Position numbers and translations under genes: made by a program. The notes under the pieces are model-generated. The model was not told where the DNA came from. It saw nothing but the letters and a program-made list of their open reading frames with translations, and made no database searches. DNA of 64,000 nucleotides, taken from Aneurinibacillus uraniidurans (GTDB lineage Bacteria; Bacillota; Bacilli; Aneurinibacillales; Aneurinibacillaceae). Location: assembly GCF_028471905.1 (NCBI RefSeq), contig NZ_CP116902.1:1214501-1278500 (forward strand), in the 5' to 3' direction. This document shows, in pieces, positions 18,576 to 27,848 of the stretch; position 1 is the stretch's first letter, and each line of letters opens with the position of its first letter.

Positions 18576-19829
18576 TTGGAGGCATTCGTAATTGAAGGAG
18601 GAGTTCCACTTACGGGAGAATTGCGCATGCAAGGCGCAAAAAATGCTGCGCTGCCGATCCTGGCGGCTACAGTACTCGCCGGTGGCTCATATACCATTTA
18701 CGATGTTCCTCATCTCTCAGACATTGAAGTAATGCTCAAAATTTTGACTGAACTCGGTGCGGTCTGTCGCCATGAGGCGACGACTGTACATGTAGATACG
18801 ACAGGACTTACATCATTTGCTGTACCGGAAGAGTTGATGGGGCAGATGCGGTCTTCGATTTTTCTGATGGGGCCGCTTCTTGCACGCTTTGGGGAAGTGA
18901 TTTTATCACATCCAGGAGGGTGTGCGATCGGCGAAAGAAGGATCAACTTGCATCTGAAAGGGCTCGAAGCGCTCGGCGCTACGATTACGAACCATGACGG
19001 ATTTATTCGTTGTTCAGCTCAACAACTGCACGGCGGTATGATTTTTCTGGATTATCCAAGTGTCGGAGCAACAGAAAATATCATGATGGCCGCTGTGCTG
19101 GCAAAAGGGGAGACGATTCTCTCCAACGCAGCCCGTGAACCGGAGATCATCGATCTACAGAATTTCCTCAATCGGCTCGGTGCGCGTGTACGTGGAGCTG
19201 GCACTGATAAAATTATCATTGAAGGGGTAGCGGCACTTCACGCTGCTGATTATCAAGTAATCCCAGATCGTATCGCCGCAGGTACGATGATGTTAGCAGC
19301 AGCCATTACCGGTGGGAACATCACCTTGCGCAATGTCAATCCGATGCATATGGTAGCGTTGTTAGATGTTGTAAAACAAAGTGGTGTTGAAATCAAGTAT
19401 GAGCATGATATAATTACCGTTAAGGGGAAGCGTCCGTTTCATGCTGTAGAGCGCATTATAACCGCACCGTATCCAGGATTTCCAACGGATATGCAGGCGC
19501 AGATGATGGCATTTCTTTCGCTTGCTGACGGTTGTAGTATTATGAAGGAAACTGTCTTTGACGGACGGTTTAAGCATGTGAATGAATTATGCCGGCTAGG
19601 TGCGAACCTTTATGTAGACTTAAATAATGCGTTTATTCGGGGGGTGCCACACCTTTCGGGCGCCGTTGTGGAAGCAACGGATTTACGTGCCGGTGCGGCG
19701 CTTTTGATTGCCGGGCTGGCTGCGGAAGGAGAAACGATTGTCACTCGTATCCATCACATTGACCGTGGATATGACCGAATTGAAGTGCAGCTTGCAAGTC
19801 TTGGAGCTCGCATTCGGCGCCAGTCGTAA
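18576..19829 (+). CDS. murA: UDP-N-acetylglucosamine 1-carboxyvinyltransferase
   Basis: A 417-residue enolpyruvyl transferase, the first committed step of peptidoglycan synthesis. The active-site loop SHPGGCAIGERRIN puts the catalytic Cys at 116, the residue alkylated by fosfomycin in this family, so the sequence predicts a drug-sensitive form. QGAKNAALPILAA at 19-31 is the substrate-binding start. Translation begins at a TTG at 18576 behind ACGGAGGTG. In B. subtilis murA genes lie elsewhere; a dcw location next to murB is seen in other Bacillales. Confidence 0.95.
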   Translation: MEAFVIEGGVPLTGELRMQGAKNAALPILAATVLAGGSYTIYDVPHLSDIEVMLKILTELGAVCRHEATTVHVDTTGLTSFAVPEELMGQMRSSIFLMGPLLARFGEVILSHPGGCAIGERRINLHLKGLEALGATITNHDGFIRCSAQQLHGGMIFLDYPSVGATENIMMAAVLAKGETILSNAAREPEIIDLQNFLNRLGARVRGAGTDKIIIEGVAALHAADYQVIPDRIAAGTMMLAAAITGGNITLRNVNPMHMVALLDVVKQSGVEIKYEHDIITVKGKRPFHAVERIITAPYPGFPTDMQAQMMAFLSLADGCSIMKETVFDGRFKHVNELCRLGANLYVDLNNAFIRGVPHLSGAVVEATDLRAGAALLIAGLAAEGETIVTRIHHIDRGYDRIEVQLASLGARIRRQS

Positions 19830-19848
19830 ACCATATACTGACAAATGA

Positions 19849-19880
19849 AGCGGCATATGTATCGTATGCCGCTTTTGTAA
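19849..19880 (+). terminator. Hairpin terminator between murA and divIB
   Basis: AGCGGCATA pairs with TATGCCGCT over a short loop, followed by TTTTGT. The T run is short, so partial readthrough into divIB is likely. Confidence 0.7.
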
Positions 19881-19912
19881 GTTTAAGAGGAGAGAAAAGC
19901 GAGGGATGGTGA

Positions 19913-20698
19913 ATGGCCAAGCTTGAAAAAGTGCCGCATTTGCGGCAGGAGAAGCGAAAGAAAAACACGAACCGCCAGCTGCTTGGGCTGATGCTATTGT
20001 TTTTTCTTGTTGTATTGCTCGTACTTTTCTTTCGCTCATCCATGAGCCGAGTGCAGGATATTTCGGTAACCGGCACGGAAATCGTTAAAGCTGATGAGGT
20101 AGTGCAGCAATCGCAGGTCAAATTGAATATGCAGTATTTATTTGTGGACACAGATAAGGTGGCGGCTTCTATTAAAAACAGTATACCGGCGATCGATACA
20201 GTTCGTGTCGAGAAATCGTTTCCCGGGAAAGTACGAATTATCGTAAAAGAAAAGCAGCGTGTCGCACTGTGGATGGATGGGCGTGGAACGCTTTATCCTG
20301 TCACAGCCATGGGTGATATTTTAAAAGAATATGCGAATCCGAGAGACTCTGTGGACAAGCCTATCATTCGCCAGTGGCAGACCGCAGCGCTTCTGCCGAA
20401 GTTTGCGGTGGAACTAGCAAAAATGGATCAGGGAATTAGACAGCAGATCTCAGAGATTAGTCATCAGCCGTCCGCAAGTGATCCTGAAAGAGTTATTCTA
20501 TTTATGAAAGATGGTTACGAAGTACATACGACTGTTACTGATTTTGCCCGAAATATGGCCTGGTATCCCTCCTTTGTTCAAAGCTTGAAGCGGGAAGGGC
20601 GCGTGGAAGGGATTATCAATCTTTCAGAGGTGAAGTGGTTTGAGCCTTACAAACAGCAGCAGCAGCAAAAGCAGGGAGAAAGTGACAAAAAGTCTTAA
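19913..20698 (+). CDS. divIB: Cell division protein DivIB (FtsQ)
   Basis: A 261-residue bitopic protein. A strongly basic N-terminal tail precedes a membrane helix at about residues 22-41 and a POTRA domain (about 45-115, starting VQDISVTGTEIV). It then has the FtsQ beta domain and a Gln/Lys-rich end. It stabilises the FtsL-DivIC complex at the septum. The C-terminal coding end overlaps the next gene by 17 bases. Confidence 0.9.
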   Translation: MAKLEKVPHLRQEKRKKNTNRQLLGLMLLFFLVVLLVLFFRSSMSRVQDISVTGTEIVKADEVVQQSQVKLNMQYLFVDTDKVAASIKNSIPAIDTVRVEKSFPGKVRIIVKEKQRVALWMDGRGTLYPVTAMGDILKEYANPRDSVDKPIIRQWQTAALLPKFAVELAKMDQGIRQQISEISHQPSASDPERVILFMKDGYEVHTTVTDFARNMAWYPSFVQSLKREGRVEGIINLSEVKWFEPYKQQQQQKQGESDKKS

Positions 20699-21458
20699 AG
20701 TGCGGCGGATTCATGTGTATTTAAGTAGTGTGCTGCTTATGTTCGGGTTTATCGTTGCCTATTCTGTGCAGGTAACAGACCGGAACAACCATGAAGTAGG
20801 AGATCGGTCAGACAGTGAATGGAAACAAAAAGTCCGACTGAATGAGAAAATCATTCATGAGAAAGAAACAAATGAAATGCTGCAGGAGCGTCTGCAAAAG
20901 CTACGTACAGAAGTAAATACAAAAGAAAAAGATCTGTCGGAGCGCCAGGCGATTTCTCAGCAGGTCGTGCATGAGCTTGAAATGCTGCGGATGCAGGCAG
21001 GTCTAACCCCAGTTTTTGGGCAGGGTGTGACGGTTACGCTTGAAGACAGCAAAACTGCCCGTGATTTCCAAAACATTGCAGATGGCATTGTACACGACCA
21101 AAATTTGCGCGATGTAGTGAATGAACTGTTTGCGGCAGGGGCGGAAGGCATCGCGATTAATGATCAACGCCTCGTTAGTGGATCAAGTGTCCGCTGCGTT
21201 GGTCCGACGATTATCGTCAATGACATTAAGTTGGCGCCGCCGTTCGTCATCCGAGCAATCGGGGAGAAGGAAACACTCGTAGCAGCGCTGAAAATGCCGG
21301 GCGGGATTATTGATGGATTAAAACAGCGGACCATCGGTGTGACGATTAGCGATTCCAATCGAATCGAGCTACCGGCCTATGTCGGAGAGAATAACGATAA
21401 GAAAGTGATTAACCTGCGGGAAGAAAGTAATGGGGGGGAGGGAAAGAATGAAAAATAA
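20682..21458 (+). CDS. ylxW: DUF881 family protein, YlxW-like
   Basis: A 258-residue protein starting with GTG at 20682 behind AGGGAGAAA. It has one N-terminal membrane helix (about 9-28), a long coiled coil (about 45-95) and a C-terminal DUF881 domain with VTLEDSK, the INDQRLVSGSSVRCVGPTI block and a PPFVIRAIGE segment. Its biochemical role is not established. Two adjacent DUF881 genes followed by sbp and ftsA is the conserved Bacillales order. It overlaps divIB upstream and the next gene by 11 bases, so the set is one tightly coupled unit. Confidence 0.87.
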   Translation: MTKSLKVRRIHVYLSSVLLMFGFIVAYSVQVTDRNNHEVGDRSDSEWKQKVRLNEKIIHEKETNEMLQERLQKLRTEVNTKEKDLSERQAISQQVVHELEMLRMQAGLTPVFGQGVTVTLEDSKTARDFQNIADGIVHDQNLRDVVNELFAAGAEGIAINDQRLVSGSSVRCVGPTIIVNDIKLAPPFVIRAIGEKETLVAALKMPGGIIDGLKQRTIGVTISDSNRIELPAYVGENNDKKVINLREESNGGEGKNEK

Positions 21459-22179
21459 TCGGCAGGTCCCATTCATAATTACTGGCGTAAGTATTATTAT
21501 TGGAGTCATGCTAGCGATCCAATTTCGTTCTAACCAGCCCTCTCTTACTATGCAGAAGCAAGACGTTTTTCAGCTTCGGCAAAATCTTCAGAAAGAGATG
21601 GAAACTCATCAGAAACTTCTTGGGGACATCTCTAAATATAGTACGCTTCTTTCTGAATACAATACTTCTATGGATGAGGGAAGCAGCCCAAAAGTGATTG
21701 CGGACGAGCTGGCACGTATCAAAAAAGAGAATGGTTTTACAGAAGTGAATGGGAAAGGAATCATCCTAACAATTGCTGAAAATGGGTCTGCGGAACTAAC
21801 GCCGGAGAAGCTGCAGTCTCCTGTTATTGATCAGGATTTGACAGATCTGACAAGTTTATTGTTTGCGAATGGAGCGAAAGCGATCTCCATAAACGGCCAT
21901 CGTCTTATTGTGAATAGTTCGATTCGCACAGTCGGAGAAGGGATTCAGGTTGATACGCATTCAATTAGTATGCCATATGTATTGCATGTATTAGGTGATC
22001 CGCAGAGCCTTGAAGCGGCTGTACGCTTGCCAGGAGCAGATCGACAGTCGATGGAGGACTGGTTTCATTTTCTCAATAAGAAATTTATTCTTGAAAAAAA
22101 AGATAATCTAATCGTTCCTGCTTACACAGGAAACAGTAAGGTTCGATATATGAAATTACTTGAAAACAAAGGAGCGTAA
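21448..22179 (+). CDS. ylxX: DUF881 family protein, YlxX-like
   Basis: A second, shorter DUF881 paralogue of 243 residues: membrane helix at about 8-24, coiled coil at about 35-70, then the DUF881 core with ILTIAENG, AISINGHRLIVNSSIRTVGEGI and the PYVLHVLGDPQSLEAAV segment. The ATG at 21448 with GGGGGAGGG is preferred over the upstream in-frame codon at 21430. Function is unknown; the tandem pairing suggests hetero-oligomers (inference). Confidence 0.87.
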   Translation: MKNNRQVPFIITGVSIIIGVMLAIQFRSNQPSLTMQKQDVFQLRQNLQKEMETHQKLLGDISKYSTLLSEYNTSMDEGSSPKVIADELARIKKENGFTEVNGKGIILTIAENGSAELTPEKLQSPVIDQDLTDLTSLLFANGAKAISINGHRLIVNSSIRTVGEGIQVDTHSISMPYVLHVLGDPQSLEAAVRLPGADRQSMEDWFHFLNKKFILEKKDNLIVPAYTGNSKVRYMKLLENKGA

Positions 22180-22185
22180 TAAACG

Positions 22186-22557
22186 ATGTGGCTACCTGTA
22201 CTCGGTTTAGTAATCGGGGTCATTCTTGGCCTCTCGTTTGAAGTTCGCGTTCCGGAAGAATACAGCAGCTACCTATCGATTGCGTTGCTTGCTGGTCTGG
22301 ATACGATATTTGGCGGAATTCGCGCCTATCTGGAAGACTTTTTTGATATTAAAGTTTTCATGTCTGGCTTCTTTTTTAATACTCTTTTAGCGGCAGGCCT
22401 GGCCTTTTTAGGTGTATATATGGGAGTAGACTTATATTTAGCTGCGATCTTCGCTTTTGGTGTTCGTTTATTTAATAACATTGCGGTAATTCGCCGAATT
22501 CTGATTGGTCGTTGGTTTAAGGATAAGGAGAAAAAAGATATGAATGGGTCTTTGTAA
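22186..22557 (+). CDS. sbp: Small basic protein Sbp (DUF1290)
   Basis: A 123-residue membrane protein with three or four helices and the family block LDTIFGGIRAYLEDFFDIKVF followed by FNTLLAAGLAFLGVYMGVDLYLAA. It ends in a basic, charged tail. The function is not known. It keeps its conserved place between the DUF881 pair and ftsA. The gap that follows (22558-22678) is AT-rich, with A and T runs near 22558-22597; no clear promoter was recognised in it. Confidence 0.87.
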   Translation: MWLPVLGLVIGVILGLSFEVRVPEEYSSYLSIALLAGLDTIFGGIRAYLEDFFDIKVFMSGFFFNTLLAAGLAFLGVYMGVDLYLAAIFAFGVRLFNNIAVIRRILIGRWFKDKEKKDMNGSL

Positions 22558-22678
22558 TTTTTTTGCTTTTTTCTTGCCGAAAAAAAAGGGGAAAAAACAT
22601 AGTGTGTGGAAGTAGATTAGGTGAATTAATTTTAACGACAAATTTGAGCGAATTTAACGCAAAGAGGAGGTGCCAAAT

Positions 22679-23956
22679 ATGAACAACAACGAATACATCG
22701 TAAGCTTAGATATTGGTACATCCAAAGTCAGAGTAATCATTGGAGAGATTAATAGCGGAAGTATTAATATTATCGGAGTCGGAACGGCGGATTCGCATGG
22801 AATTAAGAAGGGTGCGATTGTGGATATTGATGAAACGGTTCAGGCCATTCGTGAAGCTGTAGAAAAAGCGGAACGCATGGTCGATTTGCCAATTCATCAC
22901 GTTGTAGTCGGAATTTCCGGTAATCATATACAACTTCAGGCGAGTCAGGGAGTAGTTGCCGTATCGAGCGAAAATCGCGAGATCGGTGATGACGACATTG
23001 AGCGTGTTATGAAAGCAGCACAGGTGGTTGCGATTCCGCCGGAGCGAGAGATTATCGACGTTGTTCCTGTTCAATATATCGTAGATGGACTCGGAGAAAT
23101 CAGTGATCCGAGGGGCATGCTTGGCGTGCGTCTGGAGATGGAAGGAACGATTATTACCGGGTCAAAGACGGTTATACATAACATTATGCGCTGTGTAGAA
23201 CGAGCAGGTTTATCAATTGTCGGAATGTATCTAATGCCGCTTGCGTCCAGTGAAATTGCCTTGACGAAGGATGAGAAAAATCTTGGAGTGGTTCTCGTAG
23301 ATATTGGTGCTGGTTCTACTACGGTATCGGTATTTGAACTTGGTACATTAAGTGCTTTTTCTGTACTTCCGATTGGTGGAGAATACATCACGAATGATAT
23401 CGCGATTGGGCTTAGAACGACGACAGAGGAAGCAAAGCAAATCCAGATGAAGAGTGGCTGTGCACTTGTGGAGGAAGCGAGTGAGGACGAGCGTTTCCAT
23501 GTGAAGCGAATTGGCAGTGATGTAGATAAGGAGTTTACACAGATCGAGCTTGCCAGTATTATCGAGCCACGTGCGGCAGAGATTTTTGAACTTGTGGAAG
23601 ACGAACTTGAAGCTCTTGGATATGATGCGACGATTCCTAACGGTTTTGTTTTAACCGGAGGAGTGGCCAGTATCCCAGGACTGTTGGAGTTAGCACGCTA
23701 TGAGCTTCAGGCGCCTGTGCGTATTGCCATTCCGGATTATATCGGAGTGCGTGACCCTGGATTTACAGCGGGAGTGGGATTGATCAAATACGCTTCCAGA
23801 TACTATATGAATCAGATGCCGCAACAGTTAGAGACGAAGCAAAGTCAACCGAAAGCGGTACGCAAGCAGCCAGCTGTACCGAAAGCTTCGAAAGAGCATA
23901 AGGAGCAAGGCGGACTCGTCCGAAAAATGAAAGATTGGTTCAGCGAATTTATTTAG
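22679..23956 (+). CDS. ftsA: Cell division protein FtsA
   Basis: A 425-residue actin-like ATPase. SLDIGTSKVRVIIGE is the phosphate-1 loop near the N-terminus, VLVDIGAGSTTVSVFE the phosphate-2 motif, and LTGGVASIPGLLELA the adenosine motif. The C-terminal KMKDWFSEFI is the amphipathic membrane-targeting helix. It tethers FtsZ filaments to the membrane. The ATG at 22679 is preferred over the in-frame GTG at 22670, which falls inside the AAAGAGGAGGTG ribosome site. Confidence 0.96.
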   Translation: MNNNEYIVSLDIGTSKVRVIIGEINSGSINIIGVGTADSHGIKKGAIVDIDETVQAIREAVEKAERMVDLPIHHVVVGISGNHIQLQASQGVVAVSSENREIGDDDIERVMKAAQVVAIPPEREIIDVVPVQYIVDGLGEISDPRGMLGVRLEMEGTIITGSKTVIHNIMRCVERAGLSIVGMYLMPLASSEIALTKDEKNLGVVLVDIGAGSTTVSVFELGTLSAFSVLPIGGEYITNDIAIGLRTTTEEAKQIQMKSGCALVEEASEDERFHVKRIGSDVDKEFTQIELASIIEPRAAEIFELVEDELEALGYDATIPNGFVLTGGVASIPGLLELARYELQAPVRIAIPDYIGVRDPGFTAGVGLIKYASRYYMNQMPQQLETKQSQPKAVRKQPAVPKASKEHKEQGGLVRKMKDWFSEFI

Positions 23957-23992
23957 AACGGTTTGCATGATAAGTGGGGGGGACTTTATTAC

Positions 23993-25183
23993 ATGTTGGA
24001 ATTCGACCTTGAAATGGATACACTAGCACAAATAAAAGTAATTGGGGTTGGGGGCGGCGGAAGTAACGCTGTAAACCGAATGATTGAAGGTGGTATTCAG
24101 GGCGTTGAATTCATCTCAGTCAATACAGATTATCAGGCTTTAAATCTGTCCAAAGCACAGCATAAGCTGCAGATTGGTGGGAAGCTTACACGTGGTCTTG
24201 GAGCCGGAGCGAATCCAGAAGTCGGTAAGAAAGCAGCGGAAGAAAGCCGTGAACAATTGGAGCAGGCGCTGCGCGGAGCGGATCTCGTGTTTGTGACAGC
24301 CGGTATGGGCGGCGGTACAGGTACGGGAGCCGCGCCGGTTATTGCAGAGATCGCCAAGGAAATTGGGGCGCTTACAGTAGGCGTAGTAACACGACCATTC
24401 ACATTTGAAGGACGCAAGCGTTCCACGCAAGCAGATAGCGGGATTGCTTGTCTAAAAGAGAAAGTAGACACACTTATCGTTATTCCAAATGACCGTCTGC
24501 TTGAAATTGTAGATAAGAATACACCGATGCTCGAAGCATTCCGTCAAGCAGATAATGTGCTGAGTCAGGGTGTACAGGGGATCTCAGACTTGATTGCCGT
24601 TCCGGGCTTGATTAACCTCGATTTCGCAGATGTCAAAACGATTATGACGGAGCGTGGTTCTGCCTTGATGGGAATCGGGATTGGAACAGGTGAGAACCGT
24701 GCAGCAGAAGCGGCACGACGTGCAATCTGCAGTCCGCTTCTTGAAACATCAATTGACGGCGCACGTGGTGTGTTGTTGAATATTACAGGCGGTACAAACT
24801 TAAGCTTGTATGAAGTAAACGAAGCGGCGGATATTGTAGCATCTGCTTCTGATCCAGAAGTGAACATGATTTTTGGTTCAGTAATTAATGAGAATCTGAA
24901 AGATGAGATCATTGTAACTGTAATTGCAACTGGCTTTGAAGAGGCTCAACAGGCAAACTTGCGCCGTGCACAGGCGGATGCGAGTCAGAAAGGTACGGCG
25001 CAAGCTGGAAACTTAAAGCCAATGCGTCGCCAGCGCGCTGTTGAGGTGGATGTAGAAGAGGAAGAAGTGCAGCAGGCTCCAGCAGCTCGCATGGAGCCGC
25101 GGACAGGTGGTTCTTCGCTAAACAATCTCGATAATCTCGACATTCCAACGTTCCTGCGCAACCGCCGGAGTCGAAAGAAGTAG
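23993..25183 (+). CDS. ftsZ: Cell division protein FtsZ
   Basis: A 396-residue tubulin-like GTPase that forms the Z ring. [18 protein letters not shown] is at 14-31 and the tubulin signature GGGTGTG at 106-112. A variable linker (about 320-375) precedes the C-terminal peptide [15 protein letters not shown], which binds FtsA, SepF and others. The start at 23993 gives the conserved MLEF N-terminus and has a GGGGGGAC site; the upstream in-frame ATG at 23963 does not. A bidirectional terminator follows at once. Confidence 0.97.
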   Translation: MLEFDLEMDTLAQIKVIGVGGGGSNAVNRMIEGGIQGVEFISVNTDYQALNLSKAQHKLQIGGKLTRGLGAGANPEVGKKAAEESREQLEQALRGADLVFVTAGMGGGTGTGAAPVIAEIAKEIGALTVGVVTRPFTFEGRKRSTQADSGIACLKEKVDTLIVIPNDRLLEIVDKNTPMLEAFRQADNVLSQGVQGISDLIAVPGLINLDFADVKTIMTERGSALMGIGIGTGENRAAEAARRAICSPLLETSIDGARGVLLNITGGTNLSLYEVNEAADIVASASDPEVNMIFGSVINENLKDEIIVTVIATGFEEAQQANLRRAQADASQKGTAQAGNLKPMRRQRAVEVDVEEEEVQQAPAARMEPRTGGSSLNNLDNLDIPTFLRNRRSRKK

Positions 25184-25199
25184 TTTATAAGAAAATAGA

Positions 25200-25247
25200 A
25201 GAGGCTGTCTCGAAGCCGTAACATGGCGATTGAGACAGCCTCTTTCT
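25200..25247. terminator. Bidirectional terminator between ftsZ and the convergent membrane protein gene
   Basis: AGAGGCTGTCTC pairs perfectly with GAGACAGCCTCT, then TTTCTT. Converging genes end on both sides. The sequence, including the loop, resembles the terminator at 49491-49544. Confidence 0.9.
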
Positions 25248-25257
25248 TATGTCGATT

Positions 25258-25872
25258 TCACCTGAAAAAACGAAGCTGTCGATCATGAATACGTGCAAGC
25301 AACAACTGGGAAATAATCGCTCCCATAAGCGCAAACAGCATATCCCACTGTGAATCCCATACATCGCCTTGGGTGCCAAGGAACGCGTCTGCAGCCGTCC
25401 CGGTAGCTAAGGCCATTCCAAACTCAAGCAGCTCGTAAAAGGCACTAAAAGCGAGACAAATGCTTACGACAAGAAAGAAAAGCCAACCGTAACCTCTGAC
25501 AACTTGTTTACGTATCAAAATCTCTCTCGCTAGTATCGCCGGAACGAATCCTTGTGCCAAGTGGCCGAGCCGGTCATAATAATTCCGATCCAGATCATAC
25601 GCATCACGCAGCCAGTTAAATAGCGGCACCTCAGCATATGTATAATGTCCACCTATTACTAGAATAAGTGCATGTACCCAGATCAGCCCATATAAAAGCG
25701 GCGTAAGTCGAAACGTATGGTATGTTCGCACAAGAATCAGCCCCCCAATCACTGCAGGAGCCACTTCTAAATACCACGTAAAACGATCTTTGGGAGCAAT
25801 CCCGGACCAGATGAAGATAAGCAGAAAACTTGCCAGGAGCAGAAGAGGCAAGCGTGCATGGATTTGCTTCAT
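25258..25872 (-). CDS. DUF2238 (YjdF-like) integral membrane protein
   Basis: A 204-residue protein with about six membrane helices and the DUF2238 signature: GGHYTYAEVPLFNWL, then RNYYDRLGHLAQGFVPA and ELLEFGMALATG with GTQGDVWDSQWDM near the C-terminus. The conserved His, Asp and Glu of this family suggest an enzyme or metal site in the membrane, but no function is established. Orientation is opposite to all neighbours. It sits between ftsZ and spoIIGA, where B. subtilis carries bpr, so this is a variable slot. A TATAAT-like element lies at 25901-25906 on the minus strand, without a good -35. Confidence 0.8.
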   Translation of the reverse strand: MKQIHARLPLLLLASFLLIFIWSGIAPKDRFTWYLEVAPAVIGGLILVRTYHTFRLTPLLYGLIWVHALILVIGGHYTYAEVPLFNWLRDAYDLDRNYYDRLGHLAQGFVPAILAREILIRKQVVRGYGWLFFLVVSICLAFSAFYELLEFGMALATGTAADAFLGTQGDVWDSQWDMLFALMGAIISQLLLARIHDRQLRFFR

Positions 25873-25947
25873 AAGAGCCCCCTTTTAACTAGTTTTCTCT
25901 ATTATACAAAAACTTGCAGGTGGAATAGTTATTTCGTTTTATCGTTT

Positions 25948-26036
25948 TTTGTCGGATTCCCCCTAAATTCTCCTCATAATTTGTCTGAATTTTTCATACG
26001 ATTTAGGGACAATGCTATTGTCTTCTATGTGATAAT
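25948..26036 (+). promoter_or_regulatory. spoIIG promoter region with Spo0A-box-like sites
   Basis: TTTGTCGGA (25948-25956) and TTTGTCTGAA (25980-25989) each resemble the Spo0A box TTTGTCGAA, and a -10-like GATAAT preceded by TGT lies at 26031-26036. No good -35 is present at 17 bases. This fits the B. subtilis spoIIG promoter, where Spo0A activates a badly spaced sigma-A promoter (established for that organism). Assignment here is by resemblance. Confidence 0.45.
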
Positions 26037-26077
26037 GAAAGCGTACAGGGTTACCCGTGAAAGGAGGACGGGATGGG

Positions 26078-26992
26078 ATGGTGATGTATGCCGACATTGT
26101 GTTTGTCACCAATGCTGTGATTGACTATACACTACTTGTTGCGACTGGAACGGTATGTCGGCAACCGATGCGTCGGAGGCGTCTGTTGCTTGCCTCTTTC
26201 ATAGGAGCTGTGTATACTATTTTTTTATTTTTTCCGCCTTTATCGTTTGCGTTTACTTTAATAGCTAAGTGGTTATTTTCTTGCCTGATGCTTTTTATCG
26301 CATTTGGCTGGACAAATGCGTGGACAATGCTGCGCTTGCTTGCCGCGTTGTATGGAGCTTCTTTTTTCATCGGAGGTGGCCTGTTTGCACTTCATTATTA
26401 CATGGAGCAGCAAAGTGAGATCGTTAACGGAATTATTGTGACGCATACCGGAATGAAACCGGCTCTCTGGTTGCTTGTTCTTGGATTCCCCGTTCTCTGG
26501 TGGGGGGTACAAAGTGGATATCGGGCGTTGAAGGCAAGTCGCCAGACAGATGTACAGCATGTTAGGCTTGAAATCGAGTTGTTTACACATACCGTTTCCT
26601 GTATAGGGTTTATTGACACGGGCAACCGGCTGCACGATCCACTTACTCGTGCGCCGGTTACCATTACGGAGCTTGCTATCTGGGATGAGGCCATTCCGGA
26701 AGCGCTTATGGCTCAGATTGCAGCGGGCATGCCAGATGCAGTGCAATTATCTGATGAGGAATATCACTGGTTTGAACGCATTCGCTTTATTCCATATCGG
26801 ACAGTGTCGAGTGAGACGAATTTGCTTATCGCACTTCGACCAGATGCCGTGAGGGTGTACACCGAAAGTGAAGTCTATCAACCGGAAGGCATGTTAATTG
26901 GTCTGCGCAAAGGCGCCTTGTCATCAGGTGGCACGTATCAGGCGATTGTTCATCCACAGGCGTTCGCAGGAGAACATCATCTTGCGTCGTAA
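26078..26992 (+). CDS. spoIIGA: Sigma-E processing peptidase SpoIIGA
   Basis: A 304-residue protein with five membrane helices in the first 155 residues and a cytoplasmic aspartic-protease domain after them. The motif [14 protein letters not shown] holds the catalytic Asp of the DTG type, and IPYRTVSSE follows. SpoIIGA cleaves the pro-sequence from sigma-E after a signal from the forespore protein SpoIIR. The ATG at 26078 has AAGGAGGA nine bases upstream; the longer GTG start at 26057 would overlap that site. sigE follows after 19 bases. Confidence 0.95.
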   Translation: MVMYADIVFVTNAVIDYTLLVATGTVCRQPMRRRRLLLASFIGAVYTIFLFFPPLSFAFTLIAKWLFSCLMLFIAFGWTNAWTMLRLLAALYGASFFIGGGLFALHYYMEQQSEIVNGIIVTHTGMKPALWLLVLGFPVLWWGVQSGYRALKASRQTDVQHVRLEIELFTHTVSCIGFIDTGNRLHDPLTRAPVTITELAIWDEAIPEALMAQIAAGMPDAVQLSDEEYHWFERIRFIPYRTVSSETNLLIALRPDAVRVYTESEVYQPEGMLIGLRKGALSSGGTYQAIVHPQAFAGEHHLAS

Positions 26993-27011
26993 TAAAAAAG
27001 GGGGAAGCATA

Positions 27012-27734
27012 ATGATGGTCAAGCTGCGACTTGTTGTTCAATTGTGGTGGTACCGCCTGCTTATACGGCTTGGTACTCGCACAGAAGAAGTACATTATAT
27101 CGGAGGTAGCGAAGCGCTGCCACCACCTTTAAATCGGGAAGAAGAAGAATATTTGCTGGGTCGTCTGCATACGAATGATCCGGCGATTCGTTCGATACTC
27201 ATTGAGCGTAATTTACGACTTGTTGTGTACATTGCTCGTAAATTTGAGAACACAGGCATTAATATTGAAGATCTGGTCAGCATTGGTACAATCGGCTTAA
27301 TTAAAGCGGTCAATACTTTCGATCCTGAGAAGAAAATCAAGCTGGCTACGTATGCATCGCGCTGTATTGAAAATGAGATTTTGATGTTTTTGCGTCGCAA
27401 CAGCAAAATAAAATCAGAAGTATCGTTTGACGAGCCGCTAAATATTGACTGGGACGGCAATGAATTATTGCTCTCTGATGTGCTAGGAACAGAGAATGAT
27501 ATTATTTACCGTGATCTTGAGGAGCAGGTAGACAAGAAGCTGCTGTATAAGGCGCTTAATAAGCTGAGTGCGCGTGAGCGTGTGATTATGGAGATGAGAT
27601 TCGGGCTAAATGGAGAAGAGGAGAAAACGCAGAAAGATGTAGCTGATATTCTTGGAATTTCTCAGTCATACATCTCACGTCTTGAGAAGCGTATTATCAA
27701 ACGGCTGCAAAAAGAGTTTAATAAGATGCTGTAA
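27012..27734 (+). CDS. sigE: RNA polymerase sporulation sigma factor sigma-E (pro-form)
   Basis: A 240-residue sigma-70 factor. The N-terminal pro-region (about 27-29 residues, [15 protein letters not shown]...) is removed by SpoIIGA. Region 2 contains [38 protein letters not shown], and region 4 contains the helix-turn-helix [20 protein letters not shown]. It directs early mother-cell transcription. The start at 27012 is chosen because the ribosome site AAAAAAGGGGG lies just before it and the upstream frame overlaps spoIIGA. Confidence 0.97.
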   Translation: MMVKLRLVVQLWWYRLLIRLGTRTEEVHYIGGSEALPPPLNREEEEYLLGRLHTNDPAIRSILIERNLRLVVYIARKFENTGINIEDLVSIGTIGLIKAVNTFDPEKKIKLATYASRCIENEILMFLRRNSKIKSEVSFDEPLNIDWDGNELLLSDVLGTENDIIYRDLEEQVDKKLLYKALNKLSARERVIMEMRFGLNGEEEKTQKDVADILGISQSYISRLEKRIIKRLQKEFNKML

Positions 27735-27783
27735 ACGTGTGAATTGCAGGGCAATTCGGAAGCGACAGTCTCACGATTGTCCT

Positions 27784-27812
27784 GCATAATTTTTCCCCTG
27801 GCGGAGATACTT
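27784..27812 (+). promoter_or_regulatory. Forespore (sigma-F/sigma-G type) promoter for sigG
   Basis: GCATA at 27784-27788 and GGAGATACTT at 27803-27812 match the sigma-F consensus (GYWTA and GGnrAnAnTw) in every fixed position, with a 14-base spacer, one short of usual. It lies 37 bases before the sigG start. Confidence 0.7.
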
Positions 27813-27848
27813 ATCTGTAACGCTGGCTCCATCAGGAGGGAAACATAC

